Shown piece by piece: positions 5,316 through 6,510 of a DNA stretch of 6,510 nucleotides. The stretch lies in the NCBI GenBank assembly GCA_046757585.1, contig JBHHYR010000221.1, forward strand, positions 1-6,510, written 5' to 3'. Positions within the stretch are counted from its first letter, which is position 1. The number at the start of each line of letters is the position of its first letter. Made by a program: the position numbers and the translations under genes. The notes below the pieces were generated by a model. That model ran no database searches. It was not told the DNA's origin and saw only the letters and a list, made by a program, of their open reading frames with translations. The stretch is from JBHHYR01 sp046757585 (GTDB taxonomy: Bacteria > Desulfobacterota > Binatia > HRBIN30).

Positions 5316-6131
5316 ATGGCATACGAAGCGATCGCATTGGACAAGCAAGAGGGGATTGGGACGGTCACGTTGAACCGGCCGCAGCGCTTGAACGCGTGGA
5401 CCCCGGCGATGGGTGCAGAGATGGCTGACGCCTTCCGCGACATTGATCGTGATCCGGCCGTGCGCGTCGCCGTGCTCACTGGAGCCGGCCGCGCGTTTTG
5501 CGCCGGCGCGGACCTGGATTTCTTTGCGGCGCAAGTCGCGGCGGGTGGTGGCACGCGGGCGGGCGAGGCAGGCACCAGTCCGACTGCGCCCGGCCCGGCC
5601 CGGGTTGAAGAGTTCCCGATGCTGATGCGCAGCCTGTCGAAGCCGATCATCGCGGCGATCAACGGTTATGCGCTTGGGGTGGGCTGTACCATGACGTTGC
5701 TCTGCGATATCCGCGTCGCTGCCGAGGAGGCGAAGCTCGGCTTCCTGTTTCCGCGCATGGGGGTCATGGCCGAACTCGGATCGACCTTTCTGCTGCCGCG
5801 TCTGATCGGTCTGGGACGCGCATGCGAGTTCATGTTCACCGGCAAGCAGTATCCGGCGGTGGACTGCGAGCGGGCCGGCTTGGTCAATCGGGTCGTGCCC
5901 GGCAGTGAGCTCCGGGAGACGGTGCAAGCGCTTGCGCGCGAGATCATGCAGTGCGCCCCCCTGGCGCTGCGCTTGACGCGGCAGGCACTCTATCAGGGCC
6001 TGTACGAGACATTCGAGGCGCAAGTGCGGTACGAAGGGTTCACCCTCGACTACCTGTACCGCACCCGCGACCACGCGGAAGCGATCCGAGCCTTCCGGCA
6101 AAAGCGGGCGCCGGTGTTCGAAGGACGCTAA
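5316..6131 (+). CDS. Crotonase-superfamily enoyl-CoA hydratase/isomerase-like protein
   Basis: The protein is 271 residues, a normal length for the family. ATG 5316 has AGGAGG (5302-5307) with 8-nt spacing. Crotonase landmarks are TVTLNRPQRLNAW (16-28), GAGRAFCAGADL (56-67, first oxyanion-hole segment), KPIIAAINGYALGVGC (109-124, second oxyanion segment), CDIRVA (130-135) and LLPRLIGLGRACEFMFTGK (159-177). By family, it acts on acyl-CoA thioesters in fatty-acid or related degradation, in the cytoplasm. Aligning by eye to rat mitochondrial hydratase, the two catalytic glutamates (Glu144 and Glu164) correspond to Thr125 and Phe145, so both are missing. Glu153 (GVMAELGS) falls where isomerase members such as PaaG carry a catalytic acid. 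An isomerase or another crotonase reaction is therefore likelier than hydration. Residues 75-98 are a Gly/Ala/Pro-rich insertion in the variable loop after the first oxyanion segment. No other beta-oxidation gene lies nearby. Confidence 0.93.
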   Translation: MAYEAIALDKQEGIGTVTLNRPQRLNAWTPAMGAEMADAFRDIDRDPAVRVAVLTGAGRAFCAGADLDFFAAQVAAGGGTRAGEAGTSPTAPGPARVEEFPMLMRSLSKPIIAAINGYALGVGCTMTLLCDIRVAAEEAKLGFLFPRMGVMAELGSTFLLPRLIGLGRACEFMFTGKQYPAVDCERAGLVNRVVPGSELRETVQALAREIMQCAPLALRLTRQALYQGLYETFEAQVRYEGFTLDYLYRTRDHAEAIRAFRQKRAPVFEGR

Positions 6132-6301
6132 CGCGACGGCACCTCCTCGCGGGCGGCGCCCACCCAGCGGGCTGCCGCTACGGGTACGCTGAGGCGTTCT
6201 CGCCAGCTCGCTGGCGGCTGCTCGCCGCGGCACCGCTTGCAACCGCCACGATGCCGCGGCAAACTTCGGCACCTTGGGCTTGCAACGAAGGGAGGGTCCC
6301 C
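6132..6301. other. Intergenic region before doxX-like gene, with hairpin and paired direct repeats
   Basis: A perfect hairpin CGCCAG-CTCG-CTGGCG lies at 6201-6216 without a T-run after it. Two direct repeats then occur in the same order twice: GCCGCGGCA at 6224-6232 and 6253-6261, and GCTTGCAAC at 6235-6243 and 6278-6286. The last copy sits just before the doxX-like ribosome binding site. No clear -35/-10 pair was found. Confidence 0.45.
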
Positions 6302-6510
6302 ATGGCCGCAACAGCGCTGGTCGGTCGTATCTTATTATCGTTGATATTTATTCTCGCCGGGGTCAACAAGATCGGTGGGTTGAGCGCAACGGTAGCGGAC
6401 ATGACCCAACATCACATACCGGCCGCGTCGGTGCTGGTTTGGGCCGCGATCGCTGTGGAAGTCGGCGGAGGGCTCTGCGTGCTGCTGGGGCTGCAATCGC
6501 GCGCTGCGGC
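6302..6510 (+). CDS. DoxX-family membrane protein (N-terminal part, runs off window)
   Basis: ATG 6302 follows GGAGGG (6291-6296) with 5-nt spacing. The 69 codons visible encode a first membrane helix (about 5-20), a conserved AGVNKIGGL segment (19-27), the amphipathic stretch ATVADMTQHHIPAAS (29-43), and a second helix (about 44-63) containing the family's AIAVEVGGGLCVLLGL pattern with an acidic residue inside the membrane (Glu52). DoxX proteins normally have four helices and about 130-150 residues, so roughly half is missing. Family knowledge: DoxX-like proteins are inner-membrane proteins linked to redox and oxidative-stress functions in some bacteria (for example the DoxX-SodA-SseA complex of Mycobacterium tuberculosis), but most members are uncharacterised. 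It lies 170 bp after the crotonase gene in the same direction; with that gap it may well be a separate transcript. Confidence 0.87.
   Translation, partial: MAATALVGRILLSLIFILAGVNKIGGLSATVADMTQHHIPAASVLVWAAIAVEVGGGLCVLLGLQSRAA

Noticed and set aside
5120..5662. N-terminal extension of the C69 frame up to 5662
   Set aside because: It crosses the divergent promoter region and lies antisense to the crotonase gene; homology features begin only near Cys15 of the shorter start.
5073..6311. Minus-strand 412-codon frame
   Set aside because: It is a shadow of the crotonase gene with Arg-rich composition and no domain, typical of spurious frames in GC-rich DNA.

Overview
The window is GC-rich bacterial DNA with tightly packed, conventional Shine-Dalgarno-led genes. 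The mix is a secreted lipoprotein with cohesin-like modules and long Thr/Pro linkers, a lipoprotein-like DsbA-family oxidoreductase, a DUF4340 protein, a secernin-type C69 hydrolase, a crotonase-family enzyme and a DoxX protein. This suggests an uncultured, free-living Gram-negative lineage of the former Deltaproteobacteria or Candidatus Binatota type. That placement is inferred from style and gene mix; no marker gene is present.

Layout: four genes run leftward on the minus strand. From right to left they are a C69-family dipeptidase/secernin-like hydrolase (5119 to 3779), a DUF4340 membrane-anchored protein (3782 to 3249, ATGA overlap with the C69 gene), a DsbA-like thioredoxin-fold protein (3031 to 2078, with its own good sigma70-type promoter at 3079-3107), and a large lipoprotein gene (1939 leftward, running off the window at base 1). 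The lipoprotein frame is open for all 646 complete codons in the window. It carries a signal peptide with a lipobox, a polyproline stretch, an N-terminal beta-rich domain, a Thr/Pro/Arg-rich linker of about 96 residues, two complete cohesin-like modules and the start of a third.

A 196-bp divergent intergenic region separates these from two rightward genes: a crotonase-superfamily (enoyl-CoA hydratase/isomerase) gene (5316-6131) and, after a 170-bp gap, the first 69 codons of a DoxX-family membrane protein (6302 to the right edge).

How they may fit together: the DsbA-like protein and the downstream lipoprotein are both exported, and each complete cohesin-like module has a conserved cysteine pair, so the oxidoreductase may help fold its neighbour. 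The C69 hydrolase and DUF4340 protein look translationally coupled, an unexplained pairing. The crotonase lacks both canonical hydratase glutamates and has a Glu at the position used by enoyl-CoA isomerases, so a plain 'enoyl-CoA hydratase' label would be risky. No RNA gene, CRISPR array, insertion sequence or phage gene was seen.
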